Positions 12,501 through 22,800 of a stretch of DNA of 64,000 nt are shown piece after piece. Position numbers and translations under genes: made by a program. Under the pieces are notes generated by a model that ran no database searches, was not told where the DNA came from, and worked only from the letters and a program-made list of their open reading frames with translations. The stretch is from Siderastrea radians (taxonomy: Eukaryota > Cnidaria > Anthozoa > Scleractinia > Rhizangiidae): positions 22,257,201-22,321,200 of the forward strand of contig OZ024890.1 in NCBI GenBank assembly GCA_964017195.1, given 5' to 3'. Numbering within the stretch: position 1 is the first letter of the stretch; each line of letters starts with the position of its first letter.

Positions 12501-14996
12501 AAAATTGGACTTGTCTATATCAAAGGAAAGTAATGTAGAGTTTCACGTTTCGGCGTCAGAATGTTATTATATAGCAAGGAGCCAAGACCTCTCACTTACT
12601 AAAGATCACCTGTGGAAAGTCAGCACGAATTTTGGCGCAAGGTTTTTTCAACCTAAGAACCAGGCTGATTGTGTTACAGGAGAACCGGGTAAGCCGGGAA
12701 AGCCTGGTACCAATGTTGCTGTTCCAGGCCCTCCTGGTCCTAAAGGAGACCGTGGAGATGCTGGGAAGACTGGAGACAAGGGAGCCCAGGGACCTAAAGG
12801 CGAAAAAGGACAAACAGGAGCTGGGGCGTCTGGTGTAAAGTATGTGCGCTGGGGAAGGACCACATGTCCTAATAATACTGAGATAGTCTACAAAGGTGAG
12901 GATAAACATGTGATAAAAGAGAAACAAAGCTGTTATAACAATGTAGCAACAGGATCACACTGAATCTCGAAAAAACGCCTCGTAGCCCCAATTAATCTTT
13001 TAAGAACATTAATATTTGGCTTTAATTCTCGACTTCGTATTGTTTTATTCTTCAATCCGTTTTACAATACGAATATATTCCATTTTATTATTCAACAAAT
13101 TGTCACTATGCCCATATATGGTAAGGAAGCCCTCAATATCTGTCATCCTACATGACAGATATCCTGCGATATACGTAAATGACCATATTTGGAAGTGCAC
13201 TGCAGATTTTCTTTCATTGCTTGTTTGGCGGCCATTTTGAAAAGCGAGGCAGTTTTAGCAGTGTTCTCCGTAAATTTTAACTCTCTGGAAGAAACTTTCC
13301 ACGATTAAATGCTCTCAAAAAGTCAACAAGTATTTGCTTCAGCTCACAAAGATATCCAGAGGTTGACTTGGAATTTTCATAGTGAGAACTCAACCAAGAA
13401 AATGCTATTGCGAACGAAGCAGCACACTTGCTCACGGAAAGTTGTAAAGACTAAAGTTGAAAAGATTTTAATTCACAGAAAGAGGACTTATTCTCGGTGA
13501 GGTAGCAACATTTTTTTCCCTTTGTCTTGTCATTTCCGAACATGAGTTTGTAAATAAGTCTTTTTAAGTGAACGGTAGTAAACTTCGATTTCTTGAAGTT
13601 CTGTTTTGATTTTTATTAAGCTTATGTGTTGCTAGCTTTTAGCGTTTTTATCATAGAGCAGTAGTTTTTCTCGTTCTGAAAATGGTAGGCGATGGGAATT
13701 TGTTGAATAATAAAACAATTATCCTGCTCAATCTTGCGGAATATCCCCTGATTTAGCCAACTCGGCCTACGGCCTCGTCGGCTAAGTATCAGGTGATATT
13801 CCGCGCGATTTCGCAGGATAATTGTTAAATGTATTTCAACAAATTATTAGTATATACACCTAACTGCAATAATGTTGTCATACAAAAATGAAAAAAGAAT
13901 AAAGAAAAAAGCCAAATAGGAATTAATTAACCATGCAAATTACATTGTCAGATTTTAATAATCTCAAAGCATTTATGCACTACAGCATAATACTTTAATT
14001 TCTATCAATTAAGTTGATACAAGGTAAATTGGTCACCGAAAAGACCTTTCGAGCTTTAGAAAGGAGCAATTCCAGAGCAATTCCGTGGATGTAGCTAGCC
14101 TGCCTAATTTATTCCTATTTGGCTTTGTTCTTTTCTCATTTTTTTTTTCATTTTTACGTGACAACGATATTGCAATTAGGTGTATATTACTGAGGTATTA
14201 CTTAGTACTAGCCTGGTTCTGATTACCACGCCTGCGGTTGTTACACGGCCCTAATTGATCTTCTTAATGGCCCTTTCGTGTTCATTACTAAAGACACTGA
14301 CAAAGGGGCATGCAAAATGAAGTTTGAATCTATTTTACGATCATTTTCATTTTTTTTTCTTTAAATAAAGTTGACAAAGTACGATGAAGTTCTCGGTTCC
14401 CTTCTGTTCGAGAACAAGGACAAGTTATTCTAATCAACAGTTGTAAAAAGGTGTTAAAAAAAACTTCTTAGAGTCTTTTTTTAGCGAAACACTTTTGAAC
14501 TGATTGTTTCTTTTCTTCAGGCATAATGGGTGGAGAGTTTTACCTACATAATGGCGGTGGAGCAAACTATCTTTGCCTTCCAGACAAACCAAAATATGGC
14601 TACCACAAACCCAGCTATCAGAACTCCGGACGCATGTATGGCACTGAGTACGAAGTCAATACTGTCAACCCTTTTAAGAAAAATCTCCATGACCACGATG
14701 CACCTTGCGTTGTGTGCTACGTCAGCTCACGTGGTTCAATGCTGATGATGCCCGCACGGAATGACTGTCCATCTGGATGGACCGAGGAGTATCATGGGTA
14801 CCTGATGACTGCGTATCACGGCCACAAGAACCAGAAAGATTTCATCTGTGTTGATGAGGATGCAGAGTATGTTCCCGGTACCGGTGCCAACCGAGATGGC
14901 GCCTTGCTGTACGTCGTGGAAGGAGCCTGTGGCTCACTTCCCTGTCTTCCGTATGTCGCTGGTCGTGAGCTGACTTGCGCTGTGTGCACTAAGTGA
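6538..14996 (+). CDS. Secreted short-chain collagen, C4-like, copy 1
   Basis: Seven coding exons: 6538-6761, 7451-7504, 7617-7670, 8710-8774, 9130-9237, 12680-12895, 14521-14996, giving 398 aa. All introns are GT-AG and the phases agree. Residues 1-33 are a signal peptide (hydrophobic core VAVVLMLSVCVV). Residues ~75-110 come from two 18-codon exons, each starting HNKT (an N-glycosylation sequon) and ending QLxELEKK, probably helical. Gly-X-Y repeats run from ~142 to 217, with one interruption (GTN-VAVP-GPP). The C-terminal domain (~218-398) begins YVRWGRTTC and holds ten cysteines, including CVVC and a final CAVC. This domain resembles the C-terminal region of sponge short-chain (C4-like) collagens, so an extracellular-matrix role is inferred. 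Intron 5 carries a hAT-like element; intron 6 carries an inverted repeat copy. Possible polyadenylation signals are at about 15147 and 15175. Confidence 0.88.
8060..8455. repeat. Degenerate dispersed repeat in copy 1 intron 3
   Basis: The stretch repeats 'acccctttt' and 'tatatacc' motifs and ends in a GC-rich 'tacctcccccggc' segment like that of the GC-capped MITEs at 5.6 and 36.7 kb. The boundaries are uncertain and no target duplication could be defined. Confidence 0.35.
9373..9428. repeat. AT microsatellite (AAAT/AATG-type)
   Basis: A run of 'aaataaataaataaata' drifts into 'aatgaatgaattaatt'. It lies in intron 5 of collagen copy 1. Confidence 0.8.
9655..11403. mobile_element. hAT-like element, non-autonomous or decayed
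   Basis: The ends are perfect inverted repeats, CAGGAGGGAGTGATGA and TCATCACTCCCTCCTG. A perfect 8-bp target duplication TAACCTAT flanks it (9647-9654 and 11404-11411), which is the hAT signature. A second inverted block, GAGGTGTCTGGCCATCGTGA (from about 9692, complement at about 11325-11344), extends the symmetry. The 1749-bp interior holds only an unrecognised 85-codon frame (10901-11158), so no transposase is visible. It lies in intron 5 of collagen copy 1. Confidence 0.8.
11620..12010. repeat. Imperfect ~200-bp direct duplication
   Basis: Blocks such as 'tagcagagctagt', 'acaaccatggt', 'gcggtc(c/t)gaacacatt' and 'aaaaacacccgtgt' occur in the same order near 11730-11820 and again near 11920-12010. 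Overlapping frames on both strands follow from this duplication. No coding function is inferred. Confidence 0.6.
12085..12160 (+). mobile_element. tRNA-like SINE fragment
   Basis: GTGCAGTAGTTAGCGCG resembles an A box and CGGTTCGACTC a B box, about 35 bp apart. It lies in intron 5 of collagen copy 1. There is no convincing cloverleaf, so it is a SINE head or pseudo-tRNA. A similar but weaker remnant sits at about 23575-23630 in copy 2. Confidence 0.45.
13085..13828 (+). repeat. Compound foldback MITE, copy B
   Basis: This is the inverted partner of 3495-4242, in intron 6 of collagen copy 1. Its terminal hairpin at 13713-13828 carries AACAATTATCCTGC and GCAGGATAATTGTT arms. The matching 63-codon frame here is on the + strand (13309-13500). 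The two copies lie about 8.8 kb apart and differ at few positions, so they could pair. Confidence 0.75.
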
Positions 14997-16200
14997 CGGG
15001 ATGACAAGACTGGCAGTTCTTACTAGCAGTAACGGCCCACCACTCAAACGTTAACTTAAAAGACTGTGGTTATTTATAATTATCTGAACACAACCAGCCT
15101 GGATGAAATTAAACAATTGCATAATTAATTTACTTATATGAGTAAAGAATAAAGGCTGCCACATTTTCTAGTTTAATAAATATACATGAATGAAAGGTCA
15201 CAGTGTTCAAGTACCAACAATAAAATTAAAGTAAAATCATTTATGAAACTCTTCTTCGTTGTTAGCTAACTTTAATGTCCCCAGCCCTTTTTGGCAAAAT
15301 TCGAGAAACGAGATTGCAATCGCGGACGCCGATCAAAGATAGTTGTAGTGCACCCCGAAACTGAAAAAATATTTCGTAGAGATCAGAGGACAATATTTGC
15401 GTCGGAAATGTTGATGAACAGTTTGGTCCATAATCACTTCACCAGTAGCCCTAGCAGTAAAACTTTCCCCTATTGTTCAGATCTAAGTGCTCACTATAAA
15501 CGAAATGAAAATTGATTGAGTTAAAGTCGCAAGTCTACCGTACCTCAGGATTAATCCCCCCCCTCCAAAAATATATACACGTAGGTAGAGGAGGACGAGG
15601 TGGACTAATGTTTTTTGTCAAAGAAAACGTAACATATTCGGCTAGCTGCTTGGCTGATTGGTGATAAGTTTTAAACTCCCTGTATTCCAAAGTACGAAAT
15701 TAATCTAACGAGTTATGAAAAGTTAACTTGGCCGTTTGTTTTCAAAAGAATGACAAAAAAAACTGCTTTCTTTATAAGTCAATTTAAATGCTGGTAGAAG
15801 AAATTTAACCCGCCAGGGAAGTGGATAACGTAGAGTTAGGGAATCGAAATGGCATTAGCATGTGGACTCCTGAAGAAAACAACGCATGGAAAACCATACG
15901 TAATTGCATTATTTGTAAAATTAAGGCCTGTTTTCATATTGGCGTCAAAAGATCAAAACTCATATTACATGAATCATGTGGATGAGAAAGCAGAGAAAAA
16001 TGCTTTCAAATTTTTTACCCGTTTTTAACTTTGTTTTTGATGGCATTTTGCACCTTTCTACATCTTAGGAACGGGTGTTCTTTTACAAGCTCCAAGATAG
16101 TAGTAGGAGGTGGTGCAAAAGGCGGAGGGAAAATAATACGCATAGGGGCTGGGGAGAGATTTAAACCCATATTTTTTGGCGTTTTTTTTTTCACACTAGG
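14997..16200. other. 3' flank of collagen copy 1, no further gene recognised
   Basis: AATAAA motifs at about 15147, 15175 and 15220 mark the likely 3' UTR end of copy 1. The motif 'ttaacttaaaag' just after the stop is shared with copies 2 and 3. Beyond about 15300 nothing recognisable is seen. Confidence 0.5.
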
Positions 16201-16212
16201 CCGCCTTTCTGA

Positions 16213-16490
16213 GTCTTCACGTGTATTATTTATGCGTTTTCTTTGCCACTACGCCCTCTTTCCCACTCAGTCTTCACGTGTTTTAGTTTTGCGTTTTCTT
16301 TCCCACTACACCCTCTTTCCCACTCAGGTCTTCACGGGCAATACGTTTTATTTTTGCGTTTTCTTTCCCACTACATCCTCTTTCCCACTCAGGTCTTCAC
16401 GCGTTATACGTTTTATTTTTGCGTTTTCTTTGCCACTACGCTCCCTTCCTCAGTCAGTCTTCGCTCGTTTTACTAATGCGTTATCCTTTC
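16213..16490. repeat. 57-65-bp minisatellite, ~5 copies
   Basis: Units begin 'gtcttcacg' at 16213, 16270, 16328, 16393 and a weaker copy near 16457. Each holds 'gcgttttcttt(c/g)ccactac' and most end 'ctctttcccactcag'. The long open frame through it (16031-16552) is low-complexity and not supported as a gene. Confidence 0.75.
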
Positions 16491-17061
16491 CACTATCTGA
16501 GAGCTGGAACAGACTAACACGGCGTTTATACTGTTTATACTTGATGTCTTAGCACTGTCTTGGAATTGTGCGTCGTTCTGACAACTGGTATTCATTTTCC
16601 AGGTCTGTTTAGATTTTCAGAAACTTTTTAAGATGTTGCTTCTGGTCATAGCTTATGGACTTGAAGGATCCTTGGTTGAATGAAAATTTCATTAATGTAA
16701 CATTAATCGTGGTACTTCAAGTGATTTCAAAGCAGGTTTTCAAGTTCTTTACTTAAAAGCTTAAAAAGCTTAAAAGGGGTGAAGTTCTTAAGACAACAAT
16801 ATAAATAGTCTCAATTGTCGGTTACAATTCAATCCATTCGTATAAAAAGGTATGAGACATTGCAAGATTATATATACTACGATTATCAGTTGAGTATGAT
16901 ACGCGGGAAGTTTCGCGCCTAAGTTTTATCGTTAAAACTTTGCTGTTGTTAGGAGCGACAATGCTAGCATCCATTGGAAACGCCTTGTGTTATTGACGTC
17001 ATCTAAAATAAAGCGCGCGAAATTTTAGTCACTGAAGTCTTCTTTATATCGGTGTACTAGT

Positions 17062-18033
17062 ATGTTTTGTCGCGTTCATGCTACGCTTTCTATCATGGAA
17101 AGGCTTAATTCGAAAGGCAGAACTTTTACCAAGGGCTGTGCACTTTCGCGTGATCTGCGAACATTGATAGTCGATGAAATAGTTAAAAATGGTGGCGACA
17201 TATATACCGGCTACTTTCCTGGTAACTTTTCGGATGTAGCAAACGCTTTCAAAGTAAGTAGAAACACTGTTATGGCAGCGTCTACATACAGAACATACCA
17301 CTGAAGCATGGAGAAATGGAGGAGGAAACAACTCTCATTTAACTCAAGGTGACTTGCAGTTTATCAAGACTGTCAAGAGAGCAAGACTGACTTCATCACT
17401 GAGGGAAATTTACGACGGTTTAAACGAATTTGGCGATATTCCAAACGAAACTTCCATTTCCGTGATATCGCGTGCGTTGAACAACAGTATGTTGTCTGGT
17501 TTGAAATATTCAAGAAAAAAAATTAGTACCGTTGCTCAGGAAAGATTTAGTGTAGAAAATATGGCATACACTCAAATGTTTATTGATTATCTCCATGCAA
17601 AAGATCCCTTTAAGCTCAAGTTCTTCGATGAATGCGGTTTATAATTACCATGATAAACGAGGGTACGGTATGAACACTGTACAGGGTGCATCCGATACCA
17701 TCCATTTTCTTCAGTTTTTTGGTGAAGCAGGAAATGCAGCCAACATGGAAACAGGCTAGGAAGACCAGCGCTACTCACCATTTTGCAGGTGGCGAAGCAT
17801 TACGAGAGTGACTGAATGAGCGCAACAATGAACCTGTCTATACGCCAACATATTCTCCTGATTTTAACCCTGTTGAGTTTATTTTTATTAAAATCAGGAG
17901 CGTTATGCGTTATGAACTTTGGGAACTCACAAACGAGAACATTGAACTTGCTGCAGTCCAAGCAGCAGTAGACTTCATAACGTCAAATGGTATGGTGAAT
18001 TTTTTCAGATTCACTTCATACATTGATATTTAG
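17062..18033 (+). pseudogene. Tc1/mariner (IS630-type) transposase, broken
   Basis: The N-terminal part (17062-17304) resembles a paired-type helix-turn-helix (KGRTFTKG..LSRDLR...; DVANAFKVSRNTV). A frameshift near 17265-17300 moves the reading to the frame of 17354-17644. That frame ends at FKLKFFDECGL, the usual context of the first catalytic Asp in this superfamily, directly before a stop. The segment carrying the second Asp appears deleted around 17760-17830. The third acidic motif context, YSPDFNPVE, is present near 17855-17880, and the frame runs to a stop at 18031. The gene could not make an active enzyme. Confidence 0.8.
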
Positions 18034-18832
18034 TGTTTTGACAGTTTCCTCAGAGAATTGCTCTGGCGAATAATTCACCGTCAAACTGATGTCTTTCCCG
18101 CCAAGTGTACAAAAGCATGTAAAAAGCGTCTTGGTCTATGATTTTATATGATCACATTTACATTTGTAAAAATGTTTTCGAGTTTCATTCGCATAATGAC
18201 AATTACAAATGTAATACTTCTAATTTACAACAACTTTATTCAAATAAGTGTATAAATTACTTTATCTACGTTTAAAAGAACTCAATTATTTTCTCAAGAA
18301 TACTGCCGCAGACATACTGGCGCCGATTGAAAGGTAAACAAAGGCAACTATTTTTAAAGTGACTTCTTAATGTGGGTCTAATGTTGTAGTCAGTTTCAGC
18401 TACTTCACGTATAAAGTCGTTCACTTTAGTGTTCGCTAAATTTATAATTTGCCTTAGAAGTGATGAAAATCTTCGAAAGCATCAACTACTAAAATTTTGT
18501 AGTCTCCAGGCGGGGGAATGCCGGCAATCACTAAATTAAGTTGTCGCTAAAAATGGTACCAAATCACAACAACTATGTAGTTCAAGAGTATCTAGATTCA
18601 AATTGAACTGTTGTCACAAACAAAAACGCGGTTGTCGTTCTTATGCATCGTTTATTATTCTTTTGAAGTTCTACTAGGGCATTCACCGCTTCCTGTTCCC
18701 TCTGACATGATTCAGGTTCAAACGTAGGCGATTTCCAGCCCTGACCGGGTACATACATTCCAGACTGCGGGTTATCTTTGCCGGGGGAAACAAAATCTTC
18801 GTCATTTAATGAATAACCGAGAACCCCAGCCT

Positions 18833-19183
18833 TTACTTTAATTCTTTTAAATTCCGTAAACCGTGAACCCTAGCCTTTACTTTAATTCTTTTAAATTCCC
18901 TTTCTGGAACAGTTCGTGGGCTTTGCCAAAATTCTTGAAAGCCTCGCTCGTCGTCGTTGTTTAGATTTATCCAGTTGTCTTCATCGTCCAAGTACCGGAG
19001 TCTCATGTTATGTTCATTCAAAAAATTCAGACTTGTGCATCTACTCTTGATGTCTTGCACTAGTGACTGAAAGACATAATGGCCGGAGTGCACTAACCGA
19101 ACTGGAATCATAAAGCTGATCCACTTCTGTTCATCTATTCTTTGATTTCCTGTATATTCAACTTTCACTTGATACTCCGCCAT
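18833..19183 (-). CDS. PB1-domain-like protein encoded inside the transposon
   Basis: From the internal Met at 19183 (good context, GAAGAAATGG) the frame encodes 116 aa; an upstream in-frame Met at 19240 lies inside the terminal repeat. The sequence reads YQVKVEY, then IPVRLV, a helix (VFQSLVQDIKSRC), then MRLRYLDDEDNWINLNNDDE. This last segment matches the acidic OPCA-type motif that defines PB1 protein-interaction domains. A 44-bp tandem duplication at 18852-18899 shifts the frame and adds a short tail ending at 18833; a longer related frame continues beyond it to about 18590. Whether the product is translated or serves transposition is unknown. Confidence 0.6.
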   Translation of the reverse strand: MAEYQVKVEYTGNQRIDEQKWISFMIPVRLVHSGHYVFQSLVQDIKSRCTSLNFLNEHNMRLRYLDDEDNWINLNNDDERGFQEFWQSPRTVPEREFKRIKVKARVHGLRNLKELK

Positions 19184-19350
19184 TTCTTCAAAAAAGTAAG
19201 AGATTTCGCGCGCACAGAAGACTGATGACGTCAAAACCACAGGATGTTTCCAATGGAAACTAGTATGGTCACCCCTGACAACAGCAAAGTTTTAACGGTA
19301 AAACTTAGGCGCGAAACTTCCCGCGTGTCATACTCAACTGATAATCGTAG

Positions 19351-19863
19351 TATCACAGAGTTATTTTTGTTATTCCAATATCAAAGGACAAAGAACGACT
19401 GTTTCAATAAGCGAGAATAATAATATCTCAGTGATAAATTTCGGCACTTTTAAAATGTCAAAGCAGTCTTGATATATTGGGCTCAGCTCGGGTAGGTTAA
19501 AGCAGAGATTACAATTGCACGACATCATACGTGCGCACATTTTAAAACCAAACACGGAAATTTGCTATCCACCAGTAGTGTAAGCTTAGCAAGTTACTGA
19601 TAAAAAAATCATTTCCAAGACTTGGCCATAGGAGTGGTGTCTGTACCAAAGTCTCAGCTCTTCACGTGCCATGCATGTCCTGTTGTATCAGATAACTGTT
19701 GTAGTATTGGCTGTCTAATGGTGTATGTGGCAGAAGTAAAAATAAATTCTTTACTCGTGTCTTAATATTGTGACAATTTATATCAACTGCCATTATTACA
19801 CCGTTCTTCTGGTGGAGAGCAAGAATACGTTAAAATTCGAAGCACCTCGTTCTTTGTCCCGCA
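19351..19863. promoter_or_regulatory. Upstream region of collagen copy 2
   Basis: No gene is seen. The segment 19493-19555 ('aaagcagagat', 'aattgcacgac', 'gtgcgcacatttt') resembles 30655-30720 upstream of copy 3, so some promoter-distal sequence is shared. The last ~60 bp before the ATG differ from copies 1 and 3. Confidence 0.4.
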
Positions 19864-22800
19864 ATGAAATTACCCCCAGCAGCAGTACCTGTTGTCGGCT
19901 CTCGTTTTGTGGCTGTGTTAGTGATGTTCTCTGTCTTTATGGTTCATATATCTGCCATGGATGAGAATCTGAAAGAACTGCGTCGAGAAGAAGAGCCAAA
20001 GGTAAACGGGATACCTTTTCATGGCGCTAAAGCTACTGATAAACAGTTCTCACTGCATCGTGAACAAAGCGACGTTAAGAATAATTCGGTCCCTGGCCTG
20101 CCGGACATTGAAAAACGGTTGCAAGCCATAGAACAGAGTTACGCTTCTTTTGCAACTTTGTAAGTAGGTCTCCGTTTTACTGTTCTTCGTAAATCGTGAT
20201 GCCTTGCTTTATCAGTAAAACTGATTTTTTTTTTACCAAATCCTCATCATGCACGATGAGGAGTGAGAGTCCATCGCTCTTCAAGATTACCAAATAACAC
20301 GGTAGCACACTAACTTGGCCTTTAACATAATGACAGATTAGATCAATGACAGGGTTTTGGCTGTTTGCATGTTCGACACATGAAGACGTTATACACAAAG
20401 TTTGCTTTCTTGAATCACTGTTCATTTTTTTTTACTTTTTATCAAAGGAAAATCTCCCCACCCTCATAACCGAACGTCACTGGAACTGAACTGTACCCTT
20501 ATTTTAAGACTTAACGGAATTCCTGTAAATTTAAATTTTACAGACTTTTGATAAAACATGAATTCATGAATTTTTATGCGTATTAGTGTGATAACCTCTT
20601 CATGTCAAGGTTTTGAGGATTGTGAGTAAATCCATTAAATACAAGACAATTGTTTTGGAAGACTCTATTGCAGTCAAGAACTAATGCATAACAAGGGAAC
20701 TTGAGAGGAACTGAAATAACCTTAGAAATCTGAAAACTAACAGATGTACGCTAAAACTGTAATATTTCAGTGGTCCAGATTTTAAAACTCGAGGCGAGCC
20801 TTATTTCAATTCGCAGAAATAAACGCAGTAGAAGGGGCTGGGGATGGGTGAAGTTAAGAGAGTGGGACAATGGGTTCTAAAGTCATTACTCCCCGACCTC
20901 ACTGTTATCGCATTATTGTGTTATACTTGTTTACGACTATTCCTCTAGTTTCACGCCGTCTCGCAGAAGACGCTCCCCACTCCTTCACGTTTTGCCGGAC
21001 ACTACTCTACTCCTCTTTTTCCCGTCCCCTTCACCTATAACTTGCAATAATTTGTTGAAGGACTGCTAATGCGTTTGCAAGTTTATCATTAAACTGTATT
21101 TCAGTTCTCCTGCCGGAGAAATCCAAAAATAGATTCGTGAAAAGTATGTCTCTTTCTTTGCAGGCATAACAAAACTGCGAGCTTGTTAAACAAACAACTG
21201 CAAGAACTGGAAAAGAAGTATGGAAAATGTATTAATTAACAAAACTAATTTAAGAGCCCCTTTCGTGAGAGCAAATGTTCTTTAAAACAACAACAACAGC
21301 GAACTGTATTTACACTCGAATTTAAGAGTAGCATGGAAATGCTAATATCTATCTAAAAATACCTATATTTCTCCAGTTGCGTTATTACGTTATCAACCAC
21401 GAAAGAGGTTTTTACGCATTTTAAAAGAGATATGTGCAAGATTTCTAAACCTAACTCTCATCGAACCTTGCAAACCCAACTCATTCGACATTTAAATTCA
21501 CTCGGAGAAGGCTGATATTTGTTTCATGAGCAACAGCAATCTATTGTATCTGGCTTTCAAGCAAATCAAAGTGGCTTTTTTTTTCTGCAATAAAGTTGCT
21601 CACTTTCAACCAACAAATTAAAGTGCTTTGTGTATACCCGATATCTGTAATATCACTGATTAAAACAATATGCTTTCCGTTAGCCTTATATATTTTTGAA
21701 TGAATCACCCATAAGATTAGTTTGTGTTGTTGGCTGTGAACATACACAAGATTTATTTTCCGGTTTGATCGTAATTTCGCTGACCTCAACTGCAGTAAAG
21801 AAGCGAAAAATAAGCAACCAGTGGGCTTAACACGTCTGTTAACAACCTTCATTTTCCTCTTTCTGTAGACTTGATGCGCTGCTGAAGTTACCGTCCAAAC
21901 CAAATGGCTCGCCATCTTTTATTTACCTACTAGGTTTGTAAAGACACAATATTACTCTCATAAGAGATCATAACAACACCGTACCAGCAATCATATATCT
22001 TCTGAACTTTTTTTGTGCTGAACAGAAGCAAATCTTTTAACTCGCTGCAGCGTCGATGTCAGGTAAAATATTACGGCAGATTTTATAATCAAAGCAAAAA
22101 ACCTTGGTCAATGAAAAACGTTACTTATCGTCCTCGATTTAGAAACTGAATTAAGAAATATTCTTATGAGCGTACGGGAACATTGTTATCTCAGTGTTGT
22201 AACAAACATGCTATTTTTAGCTAATTACTATCCATTTAAGAGAGGAAAGATTACGTTTTTCTTGTAAAACGGAAATTTTCGCTACGTGTCGGAACATTTT
22301 AGAGAATTTTGTCAGTTTTAAGACTAGTTTAAAAATAATTGAGCCCTGTCAAAGCCCCTTGCAAGGTAGTAGGAAGTTAAGAAAACAGCTGACATTAATG
22401 ATTCGATGTGATCAGTTTTTTTCCTCCATATTTCAGGGCAAAGAAGTGGAAATAAACGGAAAGGCCCACCCGGACCGCCAGGACCTACTGGACCAAAAGG
22501 TACATTCATAAATGAATGCCAATGAGCTTAAATCAAAATATTACAATACCTTAATGACACCGCTAAATCACTGCAATTTAAAATCGGTGACAGAATTTTT
22601 GATCCAGCACTTAGTAAGTCTAGGGATTTTTACGGGCTGCTTATATCCAGTAAGGCGACAGAGTCCAGAGGCTTCATAAAGTTGAAATCAAAATTTTCTA
22701 TTGATGATGGGGAAGCAAAAAAGGCTTTCTCATTAATAAGGTCTTGTATCTGTGAAACATATGTGCAATGTTTTCAGTTTAAAATACTGAATGACATTTT

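Larger units (their letters stand above)
16877..19350 (+). mobile_element. Tc1/mariner-like DNA transposon with two convergent ORFs
   Basis: A complete 2474-bp element flanked by TA on both sides (16875-16876 and 19351-19352). The terminal inverted repeats start CTACGATTATCAG; they are nearly identical for ~80 bp and recognisable for ~150 bp. Inside are a decayed IS630/Tc1-type transposase on the + strand (17062-18033) and a convergent minus-strand ORF with a PB1-like fold signature (19183-18833). The element lies between collagen copies 1 and 2. Confidence 0.85.

Noticed and set aside
12648..12863. Pro-rich collagen-like ORF on the minus strand (also 22324, 23909 and 9071 minus)
   Set aside because: Antisense shadows of Gly-Pro codons; the + strand frame has splice sites and conservation.
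16031..16552. 173-codon ORF
   Set aside because: Low-complexity translation of a minisatellite; no domain or splice support.
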